Assembly (NCBI GenBank): GCA_010027605.1
Contig: RGUW01000004.1
Span: 1 to 34,740, forward strand
Reading direction: 5' to 3'
Source of the DNA: Synechococcaceae bacterium WB9_2_112
GTDB taxonomy: Bacteria; Cyanobacteriota; Cyanobacteriia; PCC-6307; Cyanobiaceae
Length of the DNA: 34,740 bases
Position numbers and translations under genes: made by a program. The notes below the pieces were generated by a model, which searched no databases, had not been told where the DNA came from, and saw only the letters and a list, made by a program, of their open reading frames with translations. This document shows, piece after piece, positions 33,808-34,740 of this stretch (positions are counted from its first letter, which is position 1; each line of letters begins with the position of its first letter).

Positions 33808-34497
33808 ATGGCCTTGCCCCCCGCCGTCCGACGCGCCCGGTTCAAGGAACTGGCCGCCTTGGCAATCCTTTATCTGCTGCAGACGATCAACGCCGAAATG
33901 CTGCGGCGTGCAGCCGGGACCCTGGACCGACACCTGACGGGCACGGCCAGCGGGCGCATCGTCGCCGACTGGGCCCTGTTGCAGGCCGACCATGTGCACC
34001 CGCTGGCGATGCTGGTCTGTGGGGTCTGGCTGACGGGCCTGGTGCTGACCCTGTTGCGCGGGGTCTGCCCTCCACGCTGGAGTTTTGATGCACTCGGCGT
34101 CTGGTTTTCGCTGCGGCTGCTGGCCGAATACCTGACGATCAACGGGCTGATCTTTGAGGGGTCGAAGGTGGAGCCCGGGGTGCTGCTGGGCCAGATCGTG
34201 CTGTATCTCCCCTACTTCGTGGTCACCTGGGGCTGGATCTTCCATCGACTTGACCTGGTCAACCAGGAGCAACCGGGCCGGATCGTGGTGCTCAGCGATG
34301 CCGATCCGACACGGGGAATCTCGTCGTTTGATTACTACCACGCCTCGATCAGCACCCTGCTGAACAAGGGCAAGCCGACGATCGTGGGGGTGAGCCGCAC
34401 CGGTCGGCTGCTGGTGCTGCTGTACCTGGGGATGGTCCTGGGGCTCTACGCCCTGACCTTCGCACGAATCCTGCAACTGACCCGCGCCCTGATCTGA
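33808..34497 (+). CDS. Conserved hypothetical membrane protein, possibly a channel-like protein
   Basis: A 229-residue protein with about four or five hydrophobic segments: near 15-33, 55-85, 120-145, and 198-225. Blocks LLAEYLTINGLIFEG and SSFDYYHASISTLLNKGKPTI are distinctive and look conserved. The placement of a re-entrant-like segment between helices recalls two-helix ion channels, but no selectivity filter is visible. Start ATG at 33808 (MALPPAV) is preferred over the track start 33778. It precedes icd by 101 bp. Confidence 0.7.
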   Translation: MALPPAVRRARFKELAALAILYLLQTINAEMLRRAAGTLDRHLTGTASGRIVADWALLQADHVHPLAMLVCGVWLTGLVLTLLRGVCPPRWSFDALGVWFSLRLLAEYLTINGLIFEGSKVEPGVLLGQIVLYLPYFVVTWGWIFHRLDLVNQEQPGRIVVLSDADPTRGISSFDYYHASISTLLNKGKPTIVGVSRTGRLLVLLYLGMVLGLYALTFARILQLTRALI

Positions 34498-34598
34498 AGC
34501 CTCAGCACAGCGACCCGCCCCCGCGCCGATCACCACCAACCTTTCGCGCCCTCCCGCAGGCATAGGCTCGCCCCAACACCGATTGCGCAGGGCCCTTC

Positions 34599-34740
34599 AT
34601 GGCCAGCTACGAGAAGCTCACCGCCCCCACCTCGGGCACGGCCATTCGCTTTGAGAACGGCCAACCGATCGTGCCCAACGATCCGATCATTCCGTTCATC
34701 CGGGGCGATGGCACCGGGGTCGACATCTGGCCGGCCACCC
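34599..34740 (+). CDS. icd: Isocitrate dehydrogenase (NADP+), 5' part (partial)
   Basis: The first 47 codons of NADP-dependent isocitrate dehydrogenase, continuing beyond the window. The start [20 protein letters not shown] and then [20 protein letters not shown] are typical of cyanobacterial Icd. It converts isocitrate to 2-oxoglutarate, the carbon skeleton for ammonium assimilation. The upstream sequence has TAGGCT (34563-34568) at a suitable distance for a -10 element, with no obvious -35. Confidence 0.93.
   Translation, partial: MASYEKLTAPTSGTAIRFENGQPIVPNDPIIPFIRGDGTGVDIWPAT

Noticed and set aside
1-34740. CRISPR arrays, insertion sequences, integrases, attachment sites, rRNA
   Set aside because: No repeat-spacer pattern, transposase or integrase ORF, or rRNA sequence was found on either strand.

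Overview
The window comes from a GC-rich unicellular cyanobacterium of the Synechococcus/Cyanobium (alpha-cyanobacterial) type. The support is the gene content: magnesium chelatase ChlD, ndhC-ndhK-ndhJ, rubredoxin-ycf48-psbEFLJ, heme oxygenase, a SelD fused to an NADH-dehydrogenase-like domain, and protein sequences that read like picocyanobacterial homologues. No rRNA, tRNA, CRISPR array or transposase was recognised.

Layout. 1-4730: the 3' end of chlD, an MCE/MlaD-type lipid transporter pair (ATPase and substrate-binding protein) on the minus strand, a YvcK/CofD-like gene and a cysteine-dioxygenase-like cupin. 4723-8982: the photosynthetic core, with ndhCKJ diverging from rubA-ycf48-psbE-psbF-psbL-psbJ, which ends at a clear intrinsic terminator. 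9050-22494: a nucleotide-sugar and surface-polysaccharide region. It has a UDP-glucuronate 4-epimerase, a GalE, an initiating sugar-phosphate transferase, an O-antigen ligase/polymerase-like membrane protein, an AT-richer GT4 glycosyltransferase, a tightly overlapped minus-strand run gmd-fcl-uxs-ugd followed by hisS, and a second GalE. 22484-26131: SelD fusion and CCA-adding enzyme. 26132-28896: a gene-poor leader and an AT-richer pair (RgpF-like protein, GT2 glycosyltransferase). 28903-33130: ho1, a glycosyltransferase and the pcrA/uvrD helicase as a minus-strand run. 33231-34740: two conserved hypotheticals and the start of icd.

How the genes fit together. Ugd, UXS, the GlcA epimerase, two GalE proteins, Gmd and Fcl can supply UDP-GlcA, UDP-Xyl, UDP-GalA, UDP-Gal and GDP-Fuc. 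The initiating transferase, several glycosyltransferases and the ligase-like protein would use them for a surface glycan. No Wzx flippase was seen here.

The most unusual observations are three places where a conserved gene is abruptly altered. (1) In hisS, the N-terminal segment that should hold class II motif 1 is replaced in frame by an AT-rich block of about 162 bp of unrelated coding sequence, ending in an A8 tract. (2) The MCE ATPase gene runs directly into the body of the MCE protein gene, with the ATPase stop and the MCE membrane anchor missing. (3) The C-terminal region of the YvcK-like gene carries an internal deletion with a frameshift, and the native C-terminus is readable in the next frame. 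They may be real rearrangements or assembly joins. Read mapping across the junctions would decide.
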